From Cytophagaceae bacterium (GTDB lineage: Bacteria > Bacteroidota > Bacteroidia > Cytophagales > Spirosomataceae), in the NCBI GenBank assembly GCA_947494535.1, contig CANLVU010000002.1, positions 1-61,672 on the forward strand: DNA of 61,672 nt. Direction: 5' to 3'. Below are positions 8,546-18,045 of the stretch, in pieces. The stretch's first letter is position 1. Every line of letters begins with the position of its first letter. The position numbers were made by a program, and so were the translations under genes. The notes beneath the pieces were generated by a model. That model was not told the DNA's origin. It did not search any database and was given only the letters and a program-made list of their open reading frames with translations.

Positions 8546-10798
8546 CTAAGAAACTTTCCGTTCCACCTCAATTACGCCAGGAACTTGTTCCATTTCCGCA
8601 CTTAAGCTATCGAGGTGATCGGTGTCTTGAACCATGAGTGAAATTTGGCCTTCAAATAATCCATCTTTCACCCCAATATTTAAACCGGTAATGTTCACTT
8701 GCAACTTCTCTGAAATCAAACGGGTCACATCATTCACGAGACCCACGCGATCGATTCCACGAATGATTAAATCGACTACAAAAGACATCGCGATTTGAGA
8801 TGCCCATTGTGCTTTGATCACTCGATCCCCGTGTCGAGAAAGTAATTCAGGTGAATTCGGACAAGCTGCGCGGTGAATTTTAATCCCCTCATTAATGGTC
8901 ACAAAGCCAAAAACTTCATCCCCTGAAATCGGATTACAACATTTAGCCAACGTATAATCGACCTTGTCCATATCCTCCCCGATTAATAAAGTATCCGAAC
9001 CCTTGCGTTCATTATGGTATTCTAGCATCTCCTTTTTAAAGGATTTGCTGTCTACGATGGGTGCTTGAATAGATTTCTCAGCTTGTTTGCGCTCGTGTAA
9101 TTCTCGATCTAACTTCCAGTGTTTCAGTTGATCGATATTGATATAGGCTTTGCCAAAACGGTAGAACAAATCATTCGCGTCTTTGGCATTAAAATAAGCC
9201 CGCAACTGATTCGTAATCTCCAAGGTTAACATCGGATAGCCCAAATGCTTCAAGCGATGCTCGATCAAGTCGCGTCCTTTAATAAGGTGGGTTTTATTCT
9301 CCTCTTTGATGAAGCTCTTAATTTGGGCTTTCGCCTTCGTTGTAAATACGATACGCAACCAATCTTCCGATGGCTTCTGCTTCGAGGAAGTCAAAATTTC
9401 TATTTGATCTCCGTTCTGCAATTTATGCGAGAGCGGCACCAGCTTCCCACCTACCTTAGCCCCTATACAACGCGCACCTACTTCTGAGTGAATCTCAAAA
9501 GCAAAATCCAAAGTCGTGGCGCCAGATTGCAAGACGATTAACTTGCCTTTGGGACTAAATACAAATACTTCCTCATGGTAAAGCGAGTTCTTAATGTCCT
9601 CCACTAATTCCACGGCAGATTGACTCTTGTCATTCGCCTCGATGGCCTCGCGCACCTGGGAAAGCCAGGATTCAAATGCATCACTGGTCCGAGTATCCGT
9701 TCCTTTGTATTTAAAGTGGGCCGCCACCCCTTTCTCCGCAATCTCATCCATCCGCTTCGAACGAATTTGAACCTCTACCCAACGACCCTCTTTATCCTGC
9801 CCAAAAGGCTGACTCATAACCGTGGTGTGCAAGGACTCATATCCATTCGATTTAGGGGTAGAAACCCAGTCTTTCAAACGGCTCGGGTTAGGACGGTAAT
9901 GATCTGTTACGACCGAATATACCTCCCAGCAATCTGATTTCTCCCTTTCTAAAGGCACATCTAATACGACGCGCACGGCAAAGAGATCGTATATTTTATC
10001 AAAAGAGGTATTCCCTTTCTTAATCTTATTATAAATGGAAAAGATGGATTTAGGGCGTCCTTTGATTGTATAATTCAATTTTCGCTCATCCAATGTTTTC
10101 TTAATCGGCTTGATGAAATTTTCAACGAAGCTTTCGCGGCTACGCTTATTTTCCGTCAATTTATGCGCGATTTCCTTATAAGCTTCCGGCTCCGTATGCT
10201 TCAAACCTAAATCTTCTAATTCCGATTTAAAAGCATTTAAACCCAAGCGGTGGGCTAAGGGCGCGTACAGATAAATGGTCTCCGAAGCGATCTTCATTTG
10301 CTTTTCTTTGGCCATACTTGTCAACGTCCGCATATTGTGCAAACGATCCGCGAGCTTGATCAAAATCACCCGAATATCATCAGATAGGGTTAAGAGCATT
10401 TTTCGGAAATTCTCGGCTTGCTGAGACGTTCCATATTCGAAAGTACCGGCGATTTTCGTTAGGCCATCGATAATGGAGGCAATCTTAGGATTGAATTGTT
10501 TTTCGATTTCTGCCAAAGTCGTATCCGTATCCTCCACCACATCGTGTAATAGAGCCGCTATAATCGAAGTCGTCCCTAAACCAATTTCCTCTACACAAAT
10601 TTGCGCGACAGATAAGGGGTGATAGATATAAGGTTCCCCCGATTTACGTCGCATATCCTTATGGGCCTCCGCTGATATTAGAAAGGCTTTTTTGATTTGC
10701 TTCGCGTCATCGTCTTTTAAAAAAGGCTTCGCTGTCCGCAATAATTTGCGGTAGCGCTTTAAAATCTCTAAACGTTCCTTTTCTAAATCTATCTGCAT
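8546..10798 (-). CDS. rel: Bifunctional (p)ppGpp synthetase/hydrolase (RelA/SpoT family)
   Basis: The 750-residue protein has the full long-RSH order. An HD hydrolase domain comes first (HPLSVAQI near residue 60, [10 protein letters not shown] near residue 85). The synthetase domain follows ([27 protein letters not shown], and [13 protein letters not shown]). Then come a TGS domain around residues 400-460 ([12 protein letters not shown]), a helical and zinc-finger-like region with [12 protein letters not shown], and a C-terminal ACT domain. An intact HDxxED motif argues for hydrolase activity. It sits between ispF (18 nt upstream) and fur, and is likely the only long RSH of this genome, though that cannot be checked here. 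Confidence 0.96.
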   Translation of the reverse strand: MQIDLEKERLEILKRYRKLLRTAKPFLKDDDAKQIKKAFLISAEAHKDMRRKSGEPYIYHPLSVAQICVEEIGLGTTSIIAALLHDVVEDTDTTLAEIEKQFNPKIASIIDGLTKIAGTFEYGTSQQAENFRKMLLTLSDDIRVILIKLADRLHNMRTLTSMAKEKQMKIASETIYLYAPLAHRLGLNAFKSELEDLGLKHTEPEAYKEIAHKLTENKRSRESFVENFIKPIKKTLDERKLNYTIKGRPKSIFSIYNKIKKGNTSFDKIYDLFAVRVVLDVPLEREKSDCWEVYSVVTDHYRPNPSRLKDWVSTPKSNGYESLHTTVMSQPFGQDKEGRWVEVQIRSKRMDEIAEKGVAAHFKYKGTDTRTSDAFESWLSQVREAIEANDKSQSAVELVEDIKNSLYHEEVFVFSPKGKLIVLQSGATTLDFAFEIHSEVGARCIGAKVGGKLVPLSHKLQNGDQIEILTSSKQKPSEDWLRIVFTTKAKAQIKSFIKEENKTHLIKGRDLIEHRLKHLGYPMLTLEITNQLRAYFNAKDANDLFYRFGKAYINIDQLKHWKLDRELHERKQAEKSIQAPIVDSKSFKKEMLEYHNERKGSDTLLIGEDMDKVDYTLAKCCNPISGDEVFGFVTINEGIKIHRAACPNSPELLSRHGDRVIKAQWASQIAMSFVVDLIIRGIDRVGLVNDVTRLISEKLQVNITGLNIGVKDGLFEGQISLMVQDTDHLDSLSAEMEQVPGVIEVERKVS

Positions 10799-10816
10799 CG
10801 ATTTATGCTTTTGTAT

Positions 10817-11296
10817 TTAGGCTTTTTGTATAAGTGCCACAGCCATCGCCGAAATTCCTTCTGCTCTTCCTACAAATCCTAATCCTTCAGAGGTCGTAGC
10901 CTTAAGTGAAATTTGGTCTACATCCACTCCCATCACGAGCGCTAAATTATCTTTAATTGCCGGAATAATGGGATTTAACTTCGGTTGATCTAAAATCACC
11001 GTCACGTCTGCATTCGATAATTCCCAACCCGCTTCTCGAATCATCTCCATCACTTTTTTCAATAAAAGTGTCGAGGCAACTCCCTTCCACATGGGGTCTT
11101 TATCTGAAAAATGATAACCGATATTGCGCATATTGGCTGCTCCTAAAAGAGCGTCACATAATACGTGACAAACAACATCCGCATCTGAATGACCTAAAGG
11201 TCCCTTCTCTGAAGGAATCTCCACACCACCTAGGATACAAGGACGTCCTTCTACCCAGCGATGCACATCGTACCCTTGACCTACACGAATTTTCAT
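10817..11296 (-). CDS. ispF: 2-C-methyl-D-erythritol 2,4-cyclodiphosphate synthase
   Basis: IspF makes the cyclic diphosphate of the non-mevalonate isoprenoid pathway. The N-terminal RVGQGYDVHRW holds the metal-binding Asp10 and His12. GHSDADVVCHVLCDALLGAA and the C-terminal KATTSEGLGFVGRAEGISAMA complete the family signature. At 159 residues it is full length. The start codon overlaps the stop of the upstream M16 peptidase gene in an ATGA junction (11293-11296), indicating translational coupling. Confidence 0.98.
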   Translation of the reverse strand: MKIRVGQGYDVHRWVEGRPCILGGVEIPSEKGPLGHSDADVVCHVLCDALLGAANMRNIGYHFSDKDPMWKGVASTLLLKKVMEMIREAGWELSNADVTVILDQPKLNPIIPAIKDNLALVMGVDVDQISLKATTSEGLGFVGRAEGISAMAVALIQKA

Positions 11297-12534
11297 TTGG
11301 CTAATTTTTTATACTTTAAGGTATTTGATTTCCCTTGGATAAACAAGCGCTGAGCCCATTTTTCCAAATCTTGCGTCTGCACTTCCGAGATCTTTTCCGC
11401 CTCTGTATTGACTAAATTCGCATCACCAGCATTCGCTGCCATCGCTAAATTCATCGCCCGATTCAGCACTTCCACTTCCCCAAAAACCAAACTCGCCTCC
11501 GATTGATTCTTCACCATCTGCAAGTCTTTCTCGGCAATTTTCATTGAAGCAAAATCCTGTATGGCCTTTTCCAAAGCCTGCTCTGCCTCCTCGATCGTCA
11601 CCTCATCACTCACTTGACCCTGAATAATTAAGAGGCCAGGATCTAACGAACTCGTTTGGTAGGTATTAATTGTATCAAATAGGCGCTGCTTTTGCACTAA
11701 ATGTTCATATAAATAAGAAGACTCACCTCTACCTAATAAGTCCGCCATCAAATCAATCGCGTGGTAACCGGGTTCGTAGCGACCGATCACCGGATAAGCC
11801 TTGTACAGGCGATTCGCTGGTACATCCGCCCTGATTTCCATCGCACGATCCTCTGTTTGCTGCGGCTCTTGCGGCAGATGACGCTGTGGTTGTACGCCAG
11901 CTGGAATGGGAGCAAACCATTTTTCGGCTAAGACTTTCACTTCGGAGACTTTTACTTTACCTGCAACGACAAGTACGGCATTAGAGGGCACGTAGTGTTT
12001 TTGGAAAAAAGCTTTTACGTCACTCATCTGAGCCTCCTCAATGTGCTGAATTCCTGCGCCAATCGTGGGCCAGCGATACGGATGCTTGTTGTAAATCAAA
12101 GGTCTAAACTTCAACCACACATCTCCATAGGGCTGATTCAAATAGCGTTGCTTGAATTCCTCTATCACGACTTTGCGCTGTGTTTCTAGGCTTTGAGTAT
12201 TAAAAGCTAATTGTTTCATCCGATCCGATTCGAGCCAAAAGGCTGTTTCGATGTTTTGGGCTGGAACTGAAATATAGTAATTCGTTAAATCCGGGGTCGT
12301 AAAGGCATTGTTCTCGCCACCCACTTTTTGCAAGGGTGTATCGAAGGAAGGAATGTTTTCAGATCCACCGAACATCAAGTGCTCGAACAAATGCGCAAAA
12401 CCCGTCAAGTTTTCGTCTTCATCCCGTGAGCCTACATTGTAGATCACGTCTACCACCGCCATCGTCGTGTCCGGGTCTTCATGTACAATGACTTTGAGGC
12501 CGTTAGCGAGGGTAAATTCTTCGAATGAAATCAT
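11293..12534 (-). CDS. M16-family zinc metallopeptidase
   Basis: The inverted zinc motif HLFEH is present (His48, Glu51, His52), with the third ligand region in VVIEEFKQRYLNQPYG. The 413-residue length matches the single-chain two-domain M16B peptidases related to mitochondrial processing peptidase. There is no signal peptide, so the protein is probably cytoplasmic; a peptide-degrading or processing role is inferred from the family. It is the first gene of a minus-strand operon that continues into ispF, rel, fur, purA and the psi-like gene. Confidence 0.92.
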   Translation of the reverse strand: MISFEEFTLANGLKVIVHEDPDTTMAVVDVIYNVGSRDEDENLTGFAHLFEHLMFGGSENIPSFDTPLQKVGGENNAFTTPDLTNYYISVPAQNIETAFWLESDRMKQLAFNTQSLETQRKVVIEEFKQRYLNQPYGDVWLKFRPLIYNKHPYRWPTIGAGIQHIEEAQMSDVKAFFQKHYVPSNAVLVVAGKVKVSEVKVLAEKWFAPIPAGVQPQRHLPQEPQQTEDRAMEIRADVPANRLYKAYPVIGRYEPGYHAIDLMADLLGRGESSYLYEHLVQKQRLFDTINTYQTSSLDPGLLIIQGQVSDEVTIEEAEQALEKAIQDFASMKIAEKDLQMVKNQSEASLVFGEVEVLNRAMNLAMAANAGDANLVNTEAEKISEVQTQDLEKWAQRLFIQGKSNTLKYKKLAK

Positions 12535-12551
12535 GTCTTAGGGTTTATAAA

Positions 12552-12559
12552 CAAAAGTA
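12552..12559 (-). promoter_or_regulatory. -7 promoter element for the M16-ispF-rel-fur-purA operon
   Basis: On the minus strand the sequence reads TACTTTTG, an exact TAnnTTTG match, 17 bp upstream of the M16 gene start codon. No clear -33 element was seen. Confidence 0.6.
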
Positions 12560-12591
12560 AAAAAATCGACCCAAAAACCACAGAGCTTAAC

Positions 12592-12599
12592 TAAATTTG
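12592..12599 (+). promoter_or_regulatory. -7 promoter element for the TPR protein gene
   Basis: TAAATTTG matches TAnnTTTG, 17 bp upstream of the ATG at 12617. It is one half of a divergent promoter pair with the M16 operon. Confidence 0.6.
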
Positions 12600-12616
12600 C
12601 GGGGTAAACATTTCTC

Positions 12617-13729
12617 ATGATTCGGGTTACCTTCCTATTTTTGTTTTTCCTTTCGACATCGTTGCAGGCCCAACTCTTGCAAGACCCCCTAGCTAAATCA
12701 CAAATCACCCAAGGTCTGACGAATTTATACCAGTACGAATTCAAAGAATCGGCCCTCATTTTTAATACCCTAAAAGCCAAATACCCACGACACCCAGCAG
12801 CCTATTTATTGCTAGCAATGCAATGGGAGCAACAATACTTTCCATTAAAGGATCACCCTGCTCAAGGAAAAAACTATTTAGCTCACCTAGAAAAAGCATT
12901 TGAATTAGGGAAAGAGATGGCCGAGCGAGATGAGAATGATTTAGAAGCCTCTTTTTTTTGTACGGCTTCCCTTGGATTTCTGGCCGCCTATGAGGCAGAT
13001 CAACATAATTTCATGAAGGTCGTTTCTTATGCAAAACAGGCTTATAACTTTCTAAAAATTGGCCTAAAAAACACTGAAAAACAGCCCGAATTTCTTTTTT
13101 CCACTGGAATGTATAATTATTACAGCGTTGCTTATCCAGAATTGCATCCCGTCTTAAAACCCTTTATGTTTTTATTCCAAGATGGCAACAAACGTTTAGG
13201 ACTTGCTCAGTTAGAGGCAGGAATTAAACGGACCATTTTCGTAAAAAACGAATGCTTGTTTTACATGGGTTATGTGCAAAATAAATACGAAGGAAATCCT
13301 TTACGAGCTTTGGCCTACAACCAAATCCTAAGTGATAACTTTCCTAAGAACCACTGGTATTTATTGCAAAGAGCTGAATTACTTACGTTGACAGGAAAAT
13401 TTGAAGAAGCAGAATCGTACATAGAGAAAATGGAAGCATTAAAAAATGCGTATTACACCGGTGCAGCCTATACCTTGCGCGGAATGCGGGAGGAAGTGGA
13501 ACGAAAAGATTTGAAAAAGGCCGAGTTTTGGTATACAAAATCCATCGCCTTCCCTTTCGAAGAACGCCTTACAAAAGATATTCGTGGCCTGGCGTATTTA
13601 GGTTTGGCGCGCATTTCGTACCGTGAAAGAAAGATTACTTTATTTAGAAAATACCTTCGCACATCTGCGGAATTTATTGAGTACAAAAACTCCCTGATCG
13701 AATATAAACGACTATCACATGGAAAGTAG
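12617..13729 (+). CDS. Secreted tetratricopeptide-repeat-like protein
   Basis: A clear signal peptide (MIRVTFLFLFFLSTSLQAQ) starts this 370-residue protein. The rest is alpha-helical with TPR-like helix pairs: LYQYEFKESALIFNTLKAKYPRHPAAYLLLAM near residues 35-65, and NQILSDNFPKNHWYLLQRAELLTLTGKFEEAESYIEKME around residues 235-275. A periplasmic scaffold role is plausible, but no partner is evident. The stop overlaps the start of the methyltransferase gene by 11 nt, so the two genes are probably co-transcribed. The start was chosen because it gives the signal peptide and fits the promoter spacing. Confidence 0.85.
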   Translation: MIRVTFLFLFFLSTSLQAQLLQDPLAKSQITQGLTNLYQYEFKESALIFNTLKAKYPRHPAAYLLLAMQWEQQYFPLKDHPAQGKNYLAHLEKAFELGKEMAERDENDLEASFFCTASLGFLAAYEADQHNFMKVVSYAKQAYNFLKIGLKNTEKQPEFLFSTGMYNYYSVAYPELHPVLKPFMFLFQDGNKRLGLAQLEAGIKRTIFVKNECLFYMGYVQNKYEGNPLRALAYNQILSDNFPKNHWYLLQRAELLTLTGKFEEAESYIEKMEALKNAYYTGAAYTLRGMREEVERKDLKKAEFWYTKSIAFPFEERLTKDIRGLAYLGLARISYRERKITLFRKYLRTSAEFIEYKNSLIEYKRLSHGK

Positions 13730-14420
13730 AGAGGCCGGAATTGAACGCCTATACCCTAAAATCACGGGCCGTATGTCCGCTCGTTACTACTATTTGATCC
13801 AGTTGCGCAAGCAATTAGAGCGTGTCATTGCTTTGTATGTGCGCAATTCACCGCATCAATTACTGGCCGATTATGGCTGTGGAAATAAGCCCTACGAGCC
13901 ACTTTTTACCCCTTTCGTGGAACAATACATCGGTCTAGATTTAGCTTACAATACCAAAGCCGATGTAGTCGTAGACCCTGCGGGCATCATCGATATGCCA
14001 GCAGAAAGTGTGGGATTCGTGTTATCAACCCAGGTATTAGAACACGTGGAGGACCCGAAGGCTTATTTGAAAGAAGCTCATCGCATCTTAGAGAAAGAGG
14101 GAAAGCTAATTTTATCCACACATGGGTATTGGATGTTCCACCCGGATCCGACGGATTTTTGGCGTTGGACTTCGACAGGTTTGAAAAAGATTGTAACTGA
14201 GGCAGGATTCGAAGTGGTTTATTTCGAGGGAATTTTAGGACGCTCCTCTATGGGTTTGCAATTATTCCAAGACGGCTTGCTATTCAAATTGCCCAAGCCA
14301 TTGCGTTTCTTGCTATCCCTAGTTCTTCAGCCTTTGATCATCTTTTTTGATAAGATTATCACTTCAAAATCTCGAAATGAGGACGCCTGCACTTTTGTGC
14401 TCGTGGCTAAGAAAGTCTAG
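13719..14420 (+). CDS. Class I SAM-dependent methyltransferase
   Basis: Motif I of the Rossmann methyltransferase fold is seen as LLADYGCGNKPYEPLF near residue 47. An acidic strand end (YIGLDLAYN) and the motif IV/post-IV region VLSTQVLEHVEDPKAYLKEAHRIL follow, as in the Methyltransf_11 group. The 233-residue size fits a small-molecule or glycan methyltransferase. The neighbouring polysaccharide genes suggest a sugar substrate, but this is inference. It overlaps the TPR gene upstream and is convergent with the epimerase gene, overlapping it by 14 bp. Confidence 0.88.
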   Translation: MESREAGIERLYPKITGRMSARYYYLIQLRKQLERVIALYVRNSPHQLLADYGCGNKPYEPLFTPFVEQYIGLDLAYNTKADVVVDPAGIIDMPAESVGFVLSTQVLEHVEDPKAYLKEAHRILEKEGKLILSTHGYWMFHPDPTDFWRWTSTGLKKIVTEAGFEVVYFEGILGRSSMGLQLFQDGLLFKLPKPLRFLLSLVLQPLIIFFDKIITSKSRNEDACTFVLVAKKV

Positions 14421-15333
14421 CTTTTTCGTAAGTAATGGTGGCTTCTAGGGCTTTGTCAAATGGGGTGATTTCCCAGTTTATTTTCGCCGCTAATTTCGCC
14501 GTATCAAGACAGATTTTCTGCACATCCGTCAGCTTCGCTTCTTTGTACTCGACTTGGAATGCGGGTAGTTTCGCTTGAATGCGCTTGATAATCTCGTTCA
14601 AGCTTAGCGATTCGCCGGAGCCTACATTAATTGTTTCATTTTTCACGCCTGCCCTTATCAAACCATCAATAGCTTTACCTATATCAGCAGCGTAAATATA
14701 ATCTTTGGCCTGCGACCCATCCCCCCAAACCGTCATCACCTCTCCCTTCAAAGCTTTGCGTACTGCAATGTTAATCACGCCCTGTTTAGGCGAGCGGTGA
14801 AATTCCCCGAAAGGATTCGACAAGCGTAAAATCAAATAATCAATTTGGTATAATTTCGCATACAACTCAATGTAATGCTCCACCGCCAGCTTGATAATTC
14901 CGTAAGATGAAATAGGCTTGCAAGGATAATCCTCTTTTACTTTTTCTTCCGTTACATTCCCGTAAACCGCCCCACCCGTAGATAAATAAAGCAATTTCGA
15001 CACCTGGTGTTTCTTCATCATCTCCATCAAACCGATGGTAGGCAACAAATTAGACTCGATGTCTTGGCGAATATTCTCAGACGAAATCGCAGGAATAATG
15101 GAAGAGGCGAAATGAAATACTCGGTCGAAACGATGGGTGCTAAATAAGTCGTCCAAAGCTTGCGCATCCGCATAATCACCCACCACGAACGTCACGAAAG
15201 GTGGAAATGTAACCCCCTCCGGTCTCTCTTGGGCGAAAACAACGACCTCGCTATCTGCATCGTGCTGCTGCAAATAAGACAACCAATTCAAGCCCAAAAA
15301 ACCACTTCCCCCTACGACTAAATTTTTCTCCAT
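14407..15333 (-). CDS. NAD-dependent epimerase/dehydratase (extended SDR)
   Basis: The N-terminal GGSGFLGLNW is the GxxGxxG nucleotide-binding motif (residues 8-14). The catalytic part shows STGGAVYG and the YxxxK motif in SYGIIKLAVEHY. LRLSNPFGEF and the C-terminal INVGSGESLSLNEII are typical of UDP-glucose 4-epimerase-like enzymes. The exact sugar nucleotide cannot be told. The 308-residue length is normal. It is transcribed against the surrounding polysaccharide genes; the gap to the GT4 gene at 15405 is 71 bp and probably holds divergent promoters, with TATTTTTA on the minus strand a near match to the -7 consensus. Confidence 0.9.
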   Translation of the reverse strand: MEKNLVVGGSGFLGLNWLSYLQQHDADSEVVVFAQERPEGVTFPPFVTFVVGDYADAQALDDLFSTHRFDRVFHFASSIIPAISSENIRQDIESNLLPTIGLMEMMKKHQVSKLLYLSTGGAVYGNVTEEKVKEDYPCKPISSYGIIKLAVEHYIELYAKLYQIDYLILRLSNPFGEFHRSPKQGVINIAVRKALKGEVMTVWGDGSQAKDYIYAADIGKAIDGLIRAGVKNETINVGSGESLSLNEIIKRIQAKLPAFQVEYKEAKLTDVQKICLDTAKLAAKINWEITPFDKALEATITYEKARLS

Positions 15334-15404
15334 GACGCGTATTTGCTGTAAAAATAGCCGAAAAATTTAGCTAATTTCGGTTTTGCATTAAAAATCAGCC
15401 CTGA

Positions 15405-16499
15405 ATGCGTTTAATCATTGCCCGTTCTAATTTCTTTTCTTACTCCGAGACCTTTATCGAAGAGCAAATCAATCAATTAGAACCCATTCATGTACTATAC
15501 GAGGGCTGGCAACCAAGTCGATTAAAGGCAGGCGGATCTATTTATCCGTTTCCTTTTTCAATACTTGCGGTTAGAGGTGTTTTACGGCGCGTGGTGCCCG
15601 CCCTCTATCAAAAGATTTATACCTATTACCTTCGTCGATTTTTACGCGCGTATAAAGTAGACGCCTTTCTAGCGAATTACGGTCCATTAGGTACCCATAT
15701 TTACGAGGCATGTCTAGCGGAGGGCATTCCCTATTCCGTCGTCTTCCTAGGATTCGATGCGGCAGAAAAAAAGACCTTAGACACTTATGGCGCGGGGTAT
15801 GCGCTCAGTTTGCCGCGCGCGAAAGCCATCATTTGTGTGGCCGAATCGATGCGAGCAACCCTAGAAGAAATCGCGGGACCTTTAGCGAATTTGCACGTCA
15901 TTCCCTGTGGCGTCGATACGTCGAAATTCACCCCCGGTACTCCGAAACATGGATTTAATGTCATTTCGGTGGCACGCTTTGCAGAGAAAAAAGGATCCTT
16001 GAAAAGCATTCAAGCTTTCGAGATTTTATTGCAGGAATTTCCCGATGCCCAATTACGGATGGTGGGCGATGGACCTTTGTGGGAAGCGGCGAAAGCTTAT
16101 GTTTCCGCGCATGGCCTCTCAGAAAACATCCATTTCCTGGGAGCTATGGGACAATCGGAATACTTGCCCATATTACAGGAATCGAACGTGTTCATTCAGC
16201 ATTCTGTACTTACACCGAGCGGGGATTCCGAGGGAACTCCGGTGGCCATCTTAGAGGCCTCGGCTTGCGGATTAGCCATTTGTTCTACGAGACATGCGGG
16301 TATTCCTGATGCTGTTGTCGAGGGGAAAACGGGTTTATTGGTAGATGAACATGATGTACAAGGCATGGCTTCTGTACTGAAAAAGTTAGCATCTGATTCC
16401 GCGGTGACGCGCGCCATGGGTGTTGCTGCTCGCAAACACATGGAGGAGCATTATGACGTGGTAAAGCTTTCGGCGAAAATCAAAGGTCTTCTCGTATAA
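15405..16499 (+). CDS. Glycosyltransferase family 4
   Basis: The 364-residue protein has the GT-B layout. The N-terminal domain includes a SYSETFIEEQI start like WcaL-type enzymes. The C-terminal donor-binding domain shows HVIPCGVDTSKF, FNVISVARFAEKKG, LRMVGDGPL and the E-x7-E type motif EGTPVAILEASACGLAI. It probably adds a sugar to a lipid-linked repeat unit on the cytoplasmic face. It is followed 49 nt later by the flippase gene, which has its own promoter element. Confidence 0.9.
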   Translation: MRLIIARSNFFSYSETFIEEQINQLEPIHVLYEGWQPSRLKAGGSIYPFPFSILAVRGVLRRVVPALYQKIYTYYLRRFLRAYKVDAFLANYGPLGTHIYEACLAEGIPYSVVFLGFDAAEKKTLDTYGAGYALSLPRAKAIICVAESMRATLEEIAGPLANLHVIPCGVDTSKFTPGTPKHGFNVISVARFAEKKGSLKSIQAFEILLQEFPDAQLRMVGDGPLWEAAKAYVSAHGLSENIHFLGAMGQSEYLPILQESNVFIQHSVLTPSGDSEGTPVAILEASACGLAICSTRHAGIPDAVVEGKTGLLVDEHDVQGMASVLKKLASDSAVTRAMGVAARKHMEEHYDVVKLSAKIKGLLV

Positions 16500-16518
16500 A
16501 GAATGCCCCGCAAAATCG

Positions 16519-16526
16519 TATTTTTG
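16519..16526 (+). promoter_or_regulatory. -7 promoter element for the flippase gene
   Basis: TATTTTTG is an exact TAnnTTTG match, 22 bp upstream of the ATG at 16549. Confidence 0.55.
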
Positions 16527-16548
16527 TAAATTACATTCAAAATAAGGC

Positions 16549-18045
16549 ATGGGGATCGTCATTCGACAAAGTTTAAAGGGTTCAATCGTTACCTATTTGG
16601 GTACGGCGATTGGGACTTTCAACGTGATCTTCCTCTACAATAAGTTTCTTTCACAAGAGCAAGTAGGCCTAATTGCAGGTGCTTTAGTTAGTATTCCCCT
16701 TATTTTCGCTTCATTTACCCAACTAGGAATTCCCCACATTGCGGTACGTTTTTTTCCGCATTTTGATGATCCGGCGAATGGGCATAAAGGTTTCTTTACT
16801 TTTTTATTAATCGCTCCTTTATTTGGTCTCAGCCTTTTTACCTTGGGGTATCTAGCTTTAAAACCCCTCTTTTTCGAGGCCTATAGCACTAATTCTCCAC
16901 TTTTACCTCAGTATTTCTATTACATTATTCCGCTAACAGCCAGTTACCTCTATATGAGTGTGCTGGAGGCTTATGCCCGCGTTCACTTACGAATAGTGGT
17001 CCCAGCGATCATTCGTGAATTGTTTTTACGGGTCTCTAATGGGGTTTTGGTGATTGCTTTTGCCATGGGTTATTTGAGCTTCAATCAATTGATTTTAGCG
17101 ATTACCCTATCCTATGTGGTCGCTGTAGCGGGTTTATTAGCTTACATTAAGCAGTTGAAGCGTTTTTATACCAAAGTTGATTTTTCGTTTTTACGCACCC
17201 CGGTTTTCAAGGAAATGGTTTCCTATGGGGGCTGGGTACTTTTAGCGGGTGCGAGTTTTACCCTCATCCAGCACATCGAAAAAATCATGTTGCCGGCCTA
17301 TATGGGTGGTTTGAGTACGACGGCGATTTTTGATATTAATTCTCGGATGGCGATTATGATTTCGATACCTCGGAATGTGATTGCGGCGATTGCCGCGCCC
17401 ATTTTAGCCCAGGCTTGGAATCGAAATGACCGGGAGAATATTCAGGATATCTACCAAAAATCTTCCTTAAATCTCCTCCTCATCGGTTGCGTCCTTTTCC
17501 TGCTGATCTGGTGTAATTTGGACTTCATCTATACCATCATCCCGCGCCACGAAATCTACGAGGCGGGTCGCTGGGTGGTCTTAATGGTGGGTTTAAGTAA
17601 GATTATCGATATGGGAACGGGCTTGAATTCAGAGGTGTTGATTAACTCCAAATACTACCGCTATGACCTCGTTTTTTACATTATCCTCGCGGTGGGTTTA
17701 GTAGTGGGTAATCTAATCTTGATTCCATTATATTCTTATAACGGCGCTGCCCTGGCTTCACTATTAGCCTTAGCGGGGTATAATTTGTTGAAATTTGGCT
17801 TCATCTGGTGGAAACTAGACCTTCAACCGTTTGATTTTAGATCGTTGGGGATTTTGCTGGTTAGTGTACTTATCTATTTTATTGTTTCCCAAATCCCAGT
17901 TATCGAAGGCAGTCCTTTAATTGCCTGGCTTTTAAATGTGGGAGTACGAAGTGCCGCAATTAGTGGTCTATTTATCCTAGCAGTTACTAGATTCAAATTA
18001 TCACCTGACATCAGCGAGCTAGTGATTAATTGGTTTAAGAAATGA
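16549..18045 (+). CDS. Polysaccharide flippase (Wzx/MATE-like)
   Basis: This 498-residue protein is almost entirely membrane-spanning, with about 12-14 hydrophobic segments and the usual Wzx start (IRQSLKGSIVTYLGTAIGTFNVIFLY). The C-terminal half resembles the polysaccharide-synthesis C domain. It would move undecaprenyl-linked repeat units across the inner membrane. No O-antigen polymerase gene is visible nearby. The next glycosyltransferase gene starts inside its stop codon (ATGA, 18042-18045), so the two are translationally coupled. Confidence 0.9.
   Translation: MGIVIRQSLKGSIVTYLGTAIGTFNVIFLYNKFLSQEQVGLIAGALVSIPLIFASFTQLGIPHIAVRFFPHFDDPANGHKGFFTFLLIAPLFGLSLFTLGYLALKPLFFEAYSTNSPLLPQYFYYIIPLTASYLYMSVLEAYARVHLRIVVPAIIRELFLRVSNGVLVIAFAMGYLSFNQLILAITLSYVVAVAGLLAYIKQLKRFYTKVDFSFLRTPVFKEMVSYGGWVLLAGASFTLIQHIEKIMLPAYMGGLSTTAIFDINSRMAIMISIPRNVIAAIAAPILAQAWNRNDRENIQDIYQKSSLNLLLIGCVLFLLIWCNLDFIYTIIPRHEIYEAGRWVVLMVGLSKIIDMGTGLNSEVLINSKYYRYDLVFYIILAVGLVVGNLILIPLYSYNGAALASLLALAGYNLLKFGFIWWKLDLQPFDFRSLGILLVSVLIYFIVSQIPVIEGSPLIAWLLNVGVRSAAISGLFILAVTRFKLSPDISELVINWFKK

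Noticed and set aside
12538-12780. Minus-strand 80-residue ORF across the divergent promoter region
   Set aside because: It overlaps the signal peptide region of the TPR gene and both promoters, and has no family resemblance.
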